DNA of 64,000 bases from Prorocentrum cordatum (Eukaryota; Sar; Dinophyceae; Prorocentrales; Prorocentraceae). The stretch is taken from contig CAUYUJ010015948.1 in the NCBI GenBank assembly GCA_963575745.1, forward strand, positions 554,794 through 618,793, given 5' to 3'. Shown here in pieces: positions 9,543-20,413 of this stretch. Every line of letters starts with the position of its first letter. The first letter of the stretch is position 1. The notes beneath the pieces are model-generated. The model was not told the origin of the DNA, ran no database searches, and was given only the letters and a program-made list of their open reading frames with translations. The position numbers and the translations under genes are program-made.

Positions 9543-12500
9543 CGATGATGACGACGACGACGGTGATGCCGATGCTGATGGACGTGATGATGTTGATGAT
9601 GATGATGCTGATGATGATGACGATGATGATGATGCTGATGATGATGATGCTGATGATGGTGATGCTGAATGAGGTGATGGTACAGTATTGTGGGCGGTGG
9701 TGCTGATTTGTTTTAGGTGGCGGCTGTGGTGGTGGTGATGGTGATGACGACTGTGGCGATTGTTTCAACCCCACTGTGGCGATGAGCGCCACGGTCAGTG
9801 GCGGATCCCAGGCGGCGAGGGGCGCCGCGCCAAGCATTCATGCACGCAGCACGAATCGCTATTCTCGAAAAGTGTTGCCGTGGAGCGAGCCTCCATCAGA
9901 TCACCGCATCGCCGTCCTCGTCGGAGTCCGAGGCCGCGAGCTCGGTCTCGGCGAGCATCCCCTTCGGCGGCTCGAGCATCGCCAGCTGCTCGCTAGCGTG
10001 CTCGATGATCGGCGTGCCCCGCGCCGTGTCCTCGCCTGCTGTCGTCTTGGCCAGCTTGACCGTGTCCTCGCCTGCTGTCGTCTTGGCCAGCTTGTTCGTG
10101 CCCACGCCCTTGGTCGCAGGTGCCTTGGACTTGTCCAAGTCGGGCGTCTCCCTGCTCAGTTCATGCCCCACCTTGCCCGACGGCGGGGTTGCGCAAGCGG
10201 GCCTCTTGAGGGCGATCTTGCGCCGCTTCGCGCCGCCCTCTCCTGCGACTGCCGCCGCCGTCTGCTTCTGCGGCGCGCCGTCCTCGGGCCCGTCGTCGTC
10301 CTCGTCGGCGTCCTCCGCGGACGCAGCCTCGCCCATCACGTTCTCCGCCTGGTCCCCCGCGCCCTGCCCAGGGTCGCCTCGCGGGGAGCTCATGCGCCTC
10401 CTCCTCATCATTCCCCTCCGCCTCCTCCTCCTCCTCCTCCTCCTCCTCCTCATCCTCCTCCTCCGCATCCACCTGTGCCTCGTCGTCCTCCTCATCCTCG
10501 CCATCCGCCTCTCATCGTCATCATTGTATTCCTCGTCGCCCCCCGTCCTCTGCCCCCATCCCCCATCATTACCGTCGCAATCGTATCATCCGAATCGTGA
10601 TAGTATCCCACCCCTTCTCCTGCTGCTTCTCCTGCCTCTGCCCCCCGTCACCCCCGCCACTTCCCCCCCTCTATCCATCCTGCCTCATCGTCCTCATAAG
10701 TATATTCAGCCGTCCTCCCTCCTCCGTTGTCCTCGCCCCCGCCCCGAGTTGTCGGCGTTGCCTGCATCCGCCGCCGCTGCGACGGTGCTCGGCGCCGCCG
10801 CGGGCCTCCGCAGCACGGCGGCGGCGGCCCTCGTCTCGTTGAGCAGCGCAACCTTCAGCTTGTTGGCGTCCTCTTTCTTGATGGCGCTGCCGTTGATGAG
10901 CTTCGCGACGACGGCCATCCTCATGGCAGCGATGGCCGTCTCCTCGCTGGTGAAGTACTTCGCGTCGATCTGCGTAAGTTGCTCGATCTTGCCCCCGCCG
11001 TCCTTGCGCAGCACGCGGGCCAGCTTCGACGAGGCCCTGTCTTTGCAGAGGGACATGCGCACCTTGTGGACGCCGTCCTTGCAGTCCTCCCAGGTCGAGG
11101 TAGCGGCCCTGCCCGCGGGCCTGTGGAACACCTGCGGGAACTCCCGCACCTCCTCGCCATCTCCCCAGAAGGCCTTCATCATGCCGTTCTCGTCGGGCCC
11201 CTCGACCTTCTTCGCTGGCTCGGGAGTGTCATGGCCCTTGGACTGCTGCACGGGGATCCGCACGGGGGCCTGGCACGTCGTCTCGTCGTAGTCGTAGATG
11301 TACTTGGGCTCGGCAGCAGCCGCTGGCTGATTGAAGATCGCGTCCGTCTGGCTGACGCCGATCGTCTTCAGGGGCTCGGCGAACCACTCGGGCCACTTCT
11401 TGCGCCCGAAAGCCGTGCAAGCGTGGCGAACCAAGCTCCGCACTCGGGCTGCGTACTCCTCGCTCCACTGCCGCAGGATTTTCCCTTCCACTCCAGGCCA
11501 CTTACGATCGGCACCGATGGGATACAGCGCCGACTCCGTTGCTTTCTTCCCCAAGCTCATATGCGGAGAGACCTCCGTGCGGATCTTCATCACGATCTTG
11601 ATGCACTCGGCCATGCGTTTCTTGTCAGGGTTGGACCGCCCCGTGTCCACGGGGTACTGGATGAAGTCGGCGGTGGTGACGAACTCGCCCAGCCCCTTCT
11701 GGATGCGCGCCACGTCGTGGCACGCCCGGACGTCGCTCTCATCGGCCATGTCCCGAATCGGGCGCCCGCGATCGATTGCGGGCTCAAGCAGGGCGCCCTA
11801 GGCACGCGAGCCAAAACAGCCACGGAAAACGCCCATGATGATATGGTGATGCTGACATTGCTGACAGTGCTGGTGATGTTGGCGATGCTGATGATGCTGG
11901 CGATGCTGGTGCTGCTGGCGATGCTGGTGGATAGTAATGATGACGAGGGTGATACGGATGACGAGGACGAGGACGACGAGGATGATGATGATAGCAATGA
12001 TGAGGACGACGATGACAACGCGGATGATAGGGATAAAGAGGATGAGAGGGAGGGTGAGGATGAGAGCGAGGATGAGAGGATGAAATGAGGATGAGAGGGT
12101 GGGGTGGGATGACGAGGATGCGAGGGGAGGCGAGGATGGCGAGTGGGAGGGCGAGGAAGAGGATGAGGACAAGGCACAGCCCCCCCCCCGCGCTGGTCCT
12201 TCTGCTCGGGCTGCCGCGCAGCGCTGCCGCTTGCCGCCGCCGAGCACGGCGCCGCCGTCGAGGTGCCCCTCGCCGCCGCGGCGTCCCTCGCCGCCGCCGC
12301 CGCCTTCAGGTCGTCCTCCTGGGAGGGGGCGGGGCCCTCTCTCATCCTCTCTCTCTCTCTTTCTCTCTCTCTCATCTCCTCCCCCCGTTGTTGATTTTCT
12401 TGATGTTCTGAGAGGCTCAGAACATTGCGAAAATCAACTAACATCAACTAACATCAATGGAAAATCAATGGAAACTCAATTCATCGTATCCTCGCATCTC

Positions 12501-13589
12501 CTCATCCTCACCGTCGATTCCTCGTATCCTCCTCCTCCTCATGTTCGTATCCTCTTCGTCTCCTCATACTTCCCCCCCTCCGCATCACCCATCCGCCCCC
12601 CCCCTCCCCGCCGCGGGCGATGGGGAGCGATGAGGGGTGATGGGTCGTGGGGGGCAGGAGGGCGAGGGGGGGGGGCGGGGGAGGGGGGGGGAGTGGGAGG
12701 TGAGTGGAAGTGCTGGGAGTGGGGAGGGGTGGAAGGACGACGGAGGGGGGCGCTCCTTCGCCTGGCGGCTGATCCACTTCGCGTACGCCGTGTTCTTCTT
12801 CGCCTCGACGACGTGTCGCTGCCAGGCGTCGTGGAAGCCAGGCGCTGCCGCCTTGATGCGGGCCCACATCTCGTCGGTCCACTTGCTCGCGTCATCGCCC
12901 CACTGCGCATGCGACTCCTGGTCGGTCGGCCGCCCGATGAGCTCCTCGACCGACCGACCGATCGATCGATGAGCTGACCTAGGTCAGCCCATTGATCGAT
13001 CGGTCGATCGAGGACCTCGCCAATCAGCCGATCGATGGGTCGCGCGAGCGAGCGACGTCCGATAAATCGGTCGAAATCGGTCGATGTACGATAAATCGGT
13101 CGATCGATCGATGCAGTGATGATCCACTCGCTCATGCGCCGCCTCGACGTGGCCATCCGTGTTGCAGTCCACCTGCGTGTTCAGCGGCGCCTCGTCACTC
13201 TCCTTCTGCGTCTGCGCCGCCACCCCCGCGTCGCTGGAGTCGCCGACCACGATCAGTGGGCCGCCTCCTGCCGTCGGTGCTGGCTGCTGGGTCGGCGTCG
13301 GCGTCGGCGCTGGCTGCGGCGCTGGCGTCGGTGCCGCGCGACGCTGCTGCGTCGGTTGCTGGTCTGGTGCTGGCGTCGGCGCTGGCGTCGGTGATGGCGA
13401 ACGGGGCTTGGCCGACGGGGGCGAGCGGCCACGGCGCGATGGCGGCGATCTCGATTCCACCGAGACAGCGCCGCTCCGCCCCCTCGACGGCGTCCTGGTC
13501 GGCGCGTGCGGGTCCACGCCGTGGATCAGCATGTCCGCGATATTCTGCGGCCCGCCCTTCTCGCTCAGCCACGCGCGCGGGATCGACAT
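6927..13589 (-). CDS. six-exon gene for a ~1,277-aa Ala/Lys-rich, largely disordered protein of unknown function
   Basis: Exons (transcript order) 13589-13128, 12917-12762, 11797-10762, 10377-9905, 9134-9076 and 8574-6927. Phases 0,0,1,0,2 agree at every junction. Introns 1, 4 and 5 are GT-AG; 2 and 3 are GC-AG. Exon 1 is Pro/Ser/Thr-rich. Exon 2 encodes a helical block (MWARIKAAAPGFHDAWQRHV). Exon 3 starts GALLEPAIDRG and has a hydrophobic, lysine-bearing half. Exon 4 is acidic with KRRKIALKRPA, a possible nuclear signal. Exon 6 has EFRMDWLAKEHAKY and LGGAWARWNNQSKRLEFLCM (about residues 870-1010), then APAAASS repeats, KRRRGQG, and a Lys/Glu/Leu-rich helical C-terminus ending KLRKTSYSN. The frame stays open upstream of the chosen ATG to about 13740, so the true 5' end is unresolved. 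Two blocks recur in the gene at 58136-63670. Family not recognised; a nuclear role is only suggested by composition. Confidence 0.75.
8618..8663. repeat. 46-base inverted repeat inside intron 5
   Basis: ATCGAAACT at 8618-8626 pairs with AGTTTCGAT at 8655-8663, and pairing continues imperfectly inward (TGATTGAAAATC against GATTTCCCATTG). It lies 44 bases from the intron's acceptor. Confidence 0.65.
8880..9015 (+). repeat. (TCC)n tract in intron 5
   Basis: About 45 units of TCC with a few TCG substitutions. In the transcript of the minus-strand gene it reads as GGA. The mirror-symmetric purine/pyrimidine composition could form triplex DNA. Confidence 0.85.
9505..9670 (+). repeat. (GAT)n tract in intron 4
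   Basis: GATGATGAT with scattered GAC and GCT triplets across roughly 160 bases, within intron 4 of the minus-strand gene. Confidence 0.8.
12390..12438. repeat. hairpin-forming inverted repeat inside intron 2
   Basis: Left arm 12390-12412 begins GTTGATTTTC and ends GTTCTGAG. Right arm 12416-12438 begins CTCAGAAC and ends GAAAATCAAC. 20 of 23 positions pair across a 3-base loop. Direct copies of ACATCAACTA and AATCAATGGAAA follow to 12480. Confidence 0.75.
12973..12988. repeat. 16-bp perfect palindrome inside intron 1
   Basis: GCTGACCTAGGTCAGC is exactly self-complementary. It lies in an intron otherwise made of CGAT/CGGT words (12950-13110), so the 210-base intron is built almost entirely of short palindromes. 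Confidence 0.8.
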
Positions 13590-13740
13590 GTGCCCGCGAG
13601 AGCGTCGATCGCACTGCAGCGCCGTCGTGGCCTGGTCGAATCGTGATTCGAGGTGCCGGACGTTTTGAGCCGATATGGAGGAGAGGGGGAGGGCGAGGAT
13701 GACGAGAGGACCGATCGACGTCTCGGGATCCGCCTCATCC

Positions 13741-14367
13741 TCTTCCTCCCCCTCCTTCCCCTCCTCCTCCTCCTCCTCCTCCTCCTCCTCCTCCCTGTCC
13801 CCGTCCCTCTCCCTCTCCCTCTCCCTCTCCCCCTCCTCCTCCTCCTCCTCCTTCTTCTTCTTCTTCTTATTCGTCTTCTTTTTATTATTCTTCTTCTCTT
13901 CTTCTCACTTTGGGAGGAATAGGGGAATAAGGGGAGCGGCGAGGCGACTAGGGTTTTCATGTATGTCACGGACAACAAAACATGGTCTATCGCCAGAAAA
14001 AAAAAACAACAAAACCCAGCACAAGATAACCGACGACACGTTACACAGTGCATACACTACCATATTTTGATAACATACCTGCTATAGCCGTATATATATA
14101 CATTGTTTTTAGCACGCGATGATTTTTCATACATATAAGATGGTATGCGGCACGCGTGCAAAACATGTGGGTTCTATGCATAGATGTAATATCATATGCG
14201 CGCTATCTCGCGCGCGCCAGATTCTAGCTCGCGAAACCCTCTGGGTAGGGGGCATTAACTCCCGAAAGGAGAGACCAACTTTCCGCTGCTTCCCTGAGCG
14301 GTCTCGACTGGTGCCTACCGGGGCCGTCAAGTTTGCGCCCAAGAAAGGGTGGCATTGACGCTACACG
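13741..14367. other. intergenic boundary region: TCC/TTC tract then AT-rich sequence
   Basis: (TCC)n and CCCTCT repeats at 13750-13860 and (TTC)n to 13905, then a drop in GC with ATATATATAC at 14091-14100. This marks the change from the minus-strand left-arm gene to the plus-strand central tract. The two point away from each other, so promoters of both may lie here. No motif can be asserted. Confidence 0.4.
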
Positions 14368-15549
14368 ATGTGGAGGCACGACATAATGTACATGCGGAGC
14401 GACAAAGTCGCGACCGCGCTGAAGGCGGACCTGGGCGCAACATCACAGACGATCTTCCAGCGTCTATACTCCCAGGTTTCGCAGGATCCGTGGTCAGTAC
14501 ACTGGACAACCGTCGAACGAAAGGCAACGTGCCGTTTCGATTGTGCTCCCCCTGATCTGGGCCAAATCCCCGTCGGCACATTCTTTCAGACGTACCCGGA
14601 TGAAAAGACGAGGTTGGTAAGTAAGTTGCATGCGAACCCGCCAGGGGGGGCTCGTCGCGCAGTTCGAACGCTCGAGAAAGGAGAGGTCATTGGTCCCACT
14701 GTCGGCCCTGCTGTACGGTGTGAGACTATCTATGGAGACTTCGTGAGCGTACCAGTGATAGACTACTGGACAGAAGGATCCCCCGAGGTGTGGGTGAACA
14801 TCTGGGGCCCTTCTTCCCGAAAACTTCCCCGTGGCGCAGCCGCCGGGGACTGTTGGGGGACTATGTTTGCCCTTCCTGTGGTCAAAGGCTTGCATCGCAC
14901 GCCGGTGCGTGTTGTCGAGGCGGCTCTTACTGCCACTGCTAAAGCGAACTATTTTGAGACCTCCCCTCAACAGGCGATACACTGGCGCGAAAAGCAGCGC
15001 CTGTGGAAGAGGCCGCAAAACCTGGATGCACGGTTTGTCAAGGACGGCCTCGATTCCGAGGCCGAAGAGCAGTCGCCGCCGAAGAGGCCGCGGACGACAT
15101 AGGAGGCACCGAACGACTCAGTCGCTTCGGCTAGCCATCAGGTAGCCTCATTCGGCAACCAGCCATCTCTGGGCAGCCATGGAGCCGGACAGCAGGCAGC
15201 CGGCGGATCATCCGCCGTCCCAGCCTCAGGTCAAAGTGACCCTCCCGGCGCAGCCGGCGGGGGAACTGGCGGCGGCTCACCCCCCGGCTCAGCCGGCGGC
15301 GGTGGGGCTCCATCAGGACCAGGTGGATCTTCTTCGGGAAATGATCCACCCACTCACCCCTCCTCAGGAGGTGGTGGAGGGGATGGACCGCCCGAGTCGG
15401 GTCCAACCGCAGTCGAAGCTCCGCTCTACATTGGGCGAGGTCCCTGGAACGTCCTAGACTATCTTCGAACGCAGGGAGATTTTGCGACTAATCCCAGGGC
15501 CCCCACAAATGACTGGCAAGAGAAGGTGAACGAGATACTTGACTTTTAA
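14368..15549 (+). CDS. unrecognised protein, frame continues through one TAG
   Basis: A 244-codon frame (14368-15102) starts MWRHDIMYMRSDKVATALKA and ends in SPPKRPRTT at TAG 15100-15102. The same frame then stays open for another 148 codons to TAA at 15547-15549, moving through a Gly/Ser/Pro-rich linker into an ordered end (APLYIGRGPWNVLDYLRTQG ... NDWQEKVNEILDF). The ordered sequence after the stop argues that the TAG is a recent lesion, a read-through site or part of an unrecognised intron rather than the true end. A second ATG at 14389 is an alternative start. No domain recognised. The linker carries GGCTCAGCC and GGCGCAGCC hairpins. Confidence 0.5.
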
Positions 15550-15821
15550 TATCCGCAAGGGCTTCGCCTCCTGCCGCCGGCCCCCTCTCTCGGAGAATGG
15601 GCCATGGAAGAGCTAAGTCATGATGCTTTGGTGCTGTCGTGCAGCAGTATCGGAACTCCATGCGAGGCCGGTTCGCAATCGGCAAAACCAACTGATCACA
15701 AGAGGGGTAACCACACAGGGCGATTGGTAAGACGTGTATGGTTTACGAGCTTGGTTGCCGCACCTTGGGATTAAAGGGCCGAGGGAGTACTCGCAGTTTG
15801 GGTTACCACGCCTTGCGATGG

Positions 15822-16280
15822 ATGTGCGTGAGGGGTGGCACCGAATTTCAAAAATGTGGCAAATCCCTTGTGTTTTTGGACCCTGACCCCGCGGATCTGC
15901 GTGAGGGGTGGCACCGAATTTCAGAAATGTGGCAAATCCCATGTGTTTTTGGACCCTGACCCCGCGGATCTGCGTGAGGGGTGGCACGGAATTTCAGAAA
16001 TGTTGCAAATCCCATGTGTTTTTGGACCCTGACCCCGCGGATCTGCGTGAGGGGTGGCACCGAATTTCAGAAATGTTGCAAATCCCATATGTTTTTGGAC
16101 CCTGACCCCGCGGATCTGCGTGAGGGGTGGCACGGAATTTCAGAAATGTTGCAAATCCCTTGTGTTTTTTTGACCCTGGCCCCGCGGATCTGCGTGAGGG
16201 GTGGCACGGAATTTCAGAAATGTTGCAAATCCCTTGTTTTTTTGACCCTGACCCCGCGGATCTGCGTGAGGGGTGTCGAT
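15822..16280 (+). repeat. 73-bp satellite, about six copies
   Basis: The unit begins GCGTGAGGGGTGGCACCGAA and ends CCTGACCCCGCGGATCT; GTGGCA recurs at 15835 and 15908, exactly 73 bases apart, and onward to about 16200. Differences between units are single bases. Frames through it encode WHRISEMLQIP-type repeats on the plus strand and are not genes. Confidence 0.9.
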
Positions 16281-16651
16281 TTCGAGCCCCCCCAGCAATT
16301 CGGACAACGCGCCCAGGGGGCGCTAAAAATCCCGTTTGGGCCTCCCCCCCCCCCCCCTCGCGCGGTCAATCAACTAGTTGCAGTGACCAGCAAGAAGTCA
16401 ACTAGTTACAGTTACCAGCAAGAAGCAGAACTGTAACATTGGAAACTACAAACTACAACCGGCACAGGAAACTGCGAATCACGCGCCTCGCAGCCTGGTG
16501 GCCCCACAAGGGGGCCGGCGGATTGGGGGCACAGGCCCGGCGATGAAGACCTGGGCAGTCAAACTGACATTTCTTAAGTGTCAGGCCATCTCGCAAATCG
16601 CCAGAGTCAACGGACACTCGTGGGTTCCATTCAAGGAGAGGACCTTGCGGC

Positions 16652-17322
16652 CATGTCGGACACTGGCAAACCCGTTACTGATTTCTTCCGCCCGCTGTGC
16701 TTGATGAAGAGCGGGTCGAATACTTATAGGTCTTACTCTGTTCATATTGTTTCAGATTCCACAATTGTATTCGAGGATGGACCCGGGAAGGCGAAGTCTT
16801 GCCTGCTCCCCGAGTACAACCTGCGAGAGACCGCGTTTGGAAGCTCACAGAACGCCATCAACGGAGCCCTGGACTCGGCCATTCGGGAGGCTTCTTAAAA
16901 CTTTCAGTGGGGCAAGAATGGGCATTTCAAAAAGGGGACCCACACTCCGATGCGCTTCACCTTTTGGAACTTCAATGACATTGTTGAGAACACATGCGAA
17001 TTGAACGGAGTTGGCACTGGGCCAAAACGACAGGATAACCCATTCTCTTTTGCAGGAAGCCTTAGAATAATGGTAGAGGATGCGGTTAAGCTGGTGGGCG
17101 ACGCGATGGGCCGTTCTTCCGATGGGGCGATTGAGATTATGTATGTTGGTGGGGACCACAAGTGCTGGCAGGTTGATGGAGGTGGCGTAGACCCGATGTG
17201 GGACGATGTTGCCAGCCCTTGTTCGGGCCAGAATGAACCGTCGGATCGAACGCTACAAAGCCATAGGAATGTTTCCTAGGATAATGATCCTTGACGGAGT
17301 GAGCCTTTTACCGACCGCGTAG
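16652..17322 (+). CDS. unrecognised protein, frame broken twice by tiny intron-like segments
   Basis: The ATG at 16652 opens MSDTGKPVTDFFRPLCLMKS. The frame meets TAA at 16896-16898 but continues unchanged after it. Skipping 16890-16907 (GC...AG, 18 bases) removes that stop in frame and leads into MRFTFWNFNDIVENTCELNG and a stretch ending IEIMYVGGDHKCWQVDG. There the frame changes. Removing 17182-17215 (GT...AG, 34 bases) links it in phase to LVRARMNRRIERYKAIGMFP and RIMILDGVSLLPTA. Alternating beta-like (IEIMYVGG, RIMILDG) and helical stretches suggest a Rossmann-like or SGNH-hydrolase-like alpha/beta protein, but I cannot name it. Nonsense and frameshift decay would give the same picture. 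Confidence 0.45.
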
Positions 17323-17323
17323 G

Positions 17324-17840
17324 CACCGCTCAGGAGACGTCTTTCTCTTTACTTCGAACCACCAGGACTACATATTGAACAGTGGAGGGCAAATAGTTAG
17401 CGCGAGTGCTGGCCAGTTGCGCGCAGACTACTTGGCCAAAACTGCCAAGCTGGCCGTGTTATTCTTTTGTCAACCCTCTGGCGGCTCAGCCGCGCGGAAT
17501 TGCCCAGCAGGAAGCGGCCGTTAATGAGCTAGTCTTGTGCTGGCAGAACTGGGCCCCGTCCGCGGGCAACATGCCCACGCCAATGCTCAATGCTCGCCCG
17601 TTCAAGACAGCTTTGAGCAGAGATGATTTTCCAGCCGTCTCAGATGGCTCTGGAGGTGGCGCAATGGACTCATATTACTCAGCGGCTTTGGTTAACTTTC
17701 TCAAGCGGGGAATGGCATGTGAGGATTTGCCCCCCTTGAAAAGACGACATCCATTTCTTGCCGCGCGGGGAAATTCTCTGTCCAGGGACGCCGCCGAAAG
17801 GGAAAAGCCAAATATCGGAGGAAGAGGGCGTACAAAATGA
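17324..17840 (+). CDS. continuation of the same broken protein plus linker
   Basis: Frame 17324-17524 reads SGDVFLFTSNHQDYILNSGG and ADYLAKTAKLAVLFFCQP, then a different frame is open to 17840, with QEAAVNELVLCWQNWAPSAG and MDSYYSAALVNFLKRGMACE. The change of frame coincides with the hairpin GGCGGCTCAGCCGC at 17480-17493. Whether this belongs to the gene at 16652 cannot be proven; the spacing and composition suggest it does. Confidence 0.4.
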
Positions 17841-18534
17841 CGAGCATATGCGCACCGCGCTGAACGAGCTGCAAAAGGCAGCGCCGGCAATGGCACCGAG
17901 CGGCTTAGCCGTTTCGGTGAGTGGGTCGGCCTCGGGCGGCACAGCCATCCTTGTTCGCTGTTCACGTCGCGCCACCGGCTGGCGCAGCCGCGCCCAGCGG
18001 AGCCGTTGCGCCCGGCGGCTCAGCCGTCTCGGGCACTGACTCTAGCGCGCGGACGGCTCAGTCGCCCCGCAGTCCTCCTTTGGCGCCGCCTTCTGATATT
18101 CAAGAAGTAGAAACACCGGGAAAAGCAGCAGAGAGATACCTTCGCGGTAAATGCCTGGAGGCAGGCGCAACCGAGCTCAGCGGCAGATGCAAGTTCCCGA
18201 AGCGGCCGAAAGAAGGTAGCCCTGGAGAAGAGGAGCCCTTTTGGCCCTACCGTTTGTCGCATCAGCAGACGAAGAGGTTGCCTTATCAAACCGCAACGGG
18301 GACAGAAATCGTTCATCATGATTTTCTTCGCCCATCCACGATCGCTGGCGGAAACCTCCGTCGAGGCACGACGCCAGGGAACGCCTGCCAAGGCGAGGAA
18401 GGCCGCGCTGCAGAGGTTGCACAAGGGAAGAACCCTGTTAGGAGCTATCAACAAAAGATGGTTCAGAACACCGCGAAAAGGGGAAGTGTGGTTTGCTTTT
18501 CAGTTGCTACAGAAGTCAACGGAAAACCCCACCT
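17760..18534 (+). CDS. low-complexity linker and basic segment, frame uncertain
   Basis: Three frames succeed one another. About 17776-17935 reads SEEEGVQNDEHMRTALNELQ (acidic, helical). About 17936-18260 reads APSGAVAPGGSAVSGTDSSA and then KAAERYLRGKCLEAGATELS. About 18318-18520 reads AKARKAALQRLHKGRTLLGA, a basic helical block. Each switch lies near a GGCNNAGCC hairpin or a pyrimidine-AG site. Probably linker between the flanking ordered domains. Confidence 0.3.
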
Positions 18535-20381
18535 ATGGAAACGAACTACATGGCTCCGAATTGGGCGCGTTTCTTCAGAGTCAAAGCCGACCGGTCAAGA
18601 GCAGACACAGCAGCTACAGTTGCTGATCGTCTGAATTGGGCCAGGTTGTCGGTGAAGACTCATAGAGTGGGCGTTGCCCATTGTGTTGAGCTCTCGTTAC
18701 CCTTCTTCGTGACAGACGAAATGATTTCGGAGGTCTTAGACCCATCCGCAGGCTGGACAAAGCAGTCCCACGGTACATCTGTGACTGCCCTCCACGCAAT
18801 ATTGGAGGGTCATCAGTTGCTTCTTTCTGATCCCAGATACGGAGGAAATGTCAAGGCGCACGCGGCTGGGGTGCATTATTGTCCATGCGTCGATAACCCT
18901 AATACGCGCACCACGTACTCCGTTGCTGAGGAGACCTTTGGAGACGGTACATGGGTAACTGCTGAGATTGTTTTCTTCACGAGGAAACCAAAAGTCATCA
19001 GGGGAAAGCCGCTGCAGTATGTGAGCGACCCAACAGGAGACGTTTTGCGCGAGCTGCGACTGTACCATTGGACTCCAGCGGCACTTCGCGTTACGGACGA
19101 GTGCATTTGCAAAGCGTTGCCAGACAGAACGGGTGGAATCTGGAGCAGGATTTCGAGGTCGAAAGATGCCGAGACGACGGCCGCGGACAAAGTCCGGGAT
19201 GCACAGATGGCATGGGTTCCAACTTTAGAACCGATTGCCTGGCAAAGGGGACTAAGTCCTTATTTTGATGATGATATTATTGATGGCATATGGCCTTGGC
19301 TCCAACAGAAGGGAGCCAGGCTAACAAAGATTCACCCATTACACAGAAATGAGGCCTCGAAGGAGTCCGCGAAGCGAGTTGAACACAACAAAGAAGAAAA
19401 ATATAAGTCGAAGAAAACGGCGGAAGCCAAACAGGAAGAGCCGGCGGCTAAGCCGTCCGGCGCCCAATTTTCGATTGAGGCCGGGAACTTCCCGAATCTG
19501 GGGCAGGCGCCTGCGAGCACTGAGAGAGCATTTAAGCATCCGCCCCCGCGGGCTGAGGCTTGGCCCTCTATTCTGAAGGCCGACGCGCCTATGCAAATGC
19601 CTACGCCCCCTCCTCCTCCTAAGGAGGGGTCGCCCGAGGAAGGCCCGAGAGAGGTGCTTCCTAAGAAGGCCCCGCCGGCAACTCAAGTGCCGACGCCGCC
19701 GCCGGCTAAGAAGCCGAACGTTGCATTGCTGGGCGGCGTGCCACAGGCGAAAGGAATGGTGCCCAAGAAAGCCCCGCCTCCGCCACCATTCGGCCCAGAA
19801 GCGCACGCGATGAATCCTCCGCCAGCGAAGATGCCTCGCGTTGAAAGAGAAGACGACAACCCTGCGGCATCTCCGTCGACGCAGCCACCGGCAAAGCCGG
19901 GAGGCAAAGACACGGCTGACGGCCCGCCTAGGGTTTGGAAACCAAGCATTCGTGATCCTCCGGCTAATTTGACCCAACTCATTGGGCCTAACGTTGTCAA
20001 TTCTCTGCCAGCGGATCAGAGTCATCAGAAGGCAGAGCCCCCAGCCAAGGCTGCACCTACATGGGCGAGACGCCTGGGAGATCCACAGCATGCCGAAGGC
20101 AGTGCTGCAGGTGGTCAACCCGCAAAGGCGAAGAACCCTGTTGAAGGTGCAACGGCGGCCGAGGCAAAAGCAACACCCGCCGAGGATATCGCTCCTGCCC
20201 GATACGGAGGCGACGACACATTGGACATCCCTGGAGCAACCCCCCCGACTCAGTCGGACGGGGGCGCTTCGTCTGAGGATTCGCCGATGTTAGTCGGAGC
20301 CGATGACATAACTAATGCCCTCATGGCCATAAAGCACGTCTCGAATATGCAGTTCTCGCGTTCAAGAGCACGCAAAGTTTT
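18535..20381 (+). CDS. ~615-aa protein with HGTS-type motif and long Pro/Lys-rich tail
   Basis: The ATG at 18535 opens METNYMAPNWARFFRVKADR. Residues 60-290 are ordered. They hold SHGTSVTALHAILEGHQLLL, with the H-G-T-S signature seen in ADP-ribosyltransferase-fold proteins (PARP, Tpt1/KptA), followed by a Tyr-containing strand (NTRTTYSVAEETF) and strands WVTAEIVFFTRKPK. Residues 290-610 are Pro/Ala/Lys-rich, disordered, with PAAKPSG and PPTQSDGGAS translated from GC-rich hairpins. The frame stops at TAA 20383-20385, but GTAAAA at 20382 and TTTTACAG ending at 20413 delimit a 32-base segment. Removing it joins phase 2 to phase 2 and continues as WRDLISRAPETEELIGLRID. The fold assignment rests on one motif and is tentative. 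Confidence 0.5.
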
Positions 20382-20413
20382 GTAAAACAATTTTGAAAAC
20401 GATTATTTTACAG

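Noticed and set aside
9413-9837. Met-rich plus frame and Ile-rich minus frame, the latter resembling membrane segments
   Set aside because: Both come from the (GAT)n tract in intron 4.
11806-11823. Leader-like CCGTGGCTGTTTTGGCTCGCG (minus strand, 16 of 21) upstream of the exon at 11797
   Set aside because: It lies in intron 2, ends about 9 bases before the acceptor CCTAG|GGC, and is better explained as the pyrimidine-rich end of that intron. The splice phases support the intron.
13665-13678. CCATATCGGCTCAA on the minus strand, 12 of 14 matching the leader
   Set aside because: Too short, the flanks do not match, and the open reading frame runs straight through it.
14031-14110. AT-rich TATATATA sequence as a TATA box for the central tract
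   Set aside because: Dinoflagellate promoters generally lack a canonical TATA box and nothing else supports a start site here; noted only as a composition change.
15822-16280. Regular repeats considered as a CRISPR array
   Set aside because: The whole 73-bp unit is repeated, so there are no unique spacers, no cas genes are nearby, and the genome is eukaryotic.
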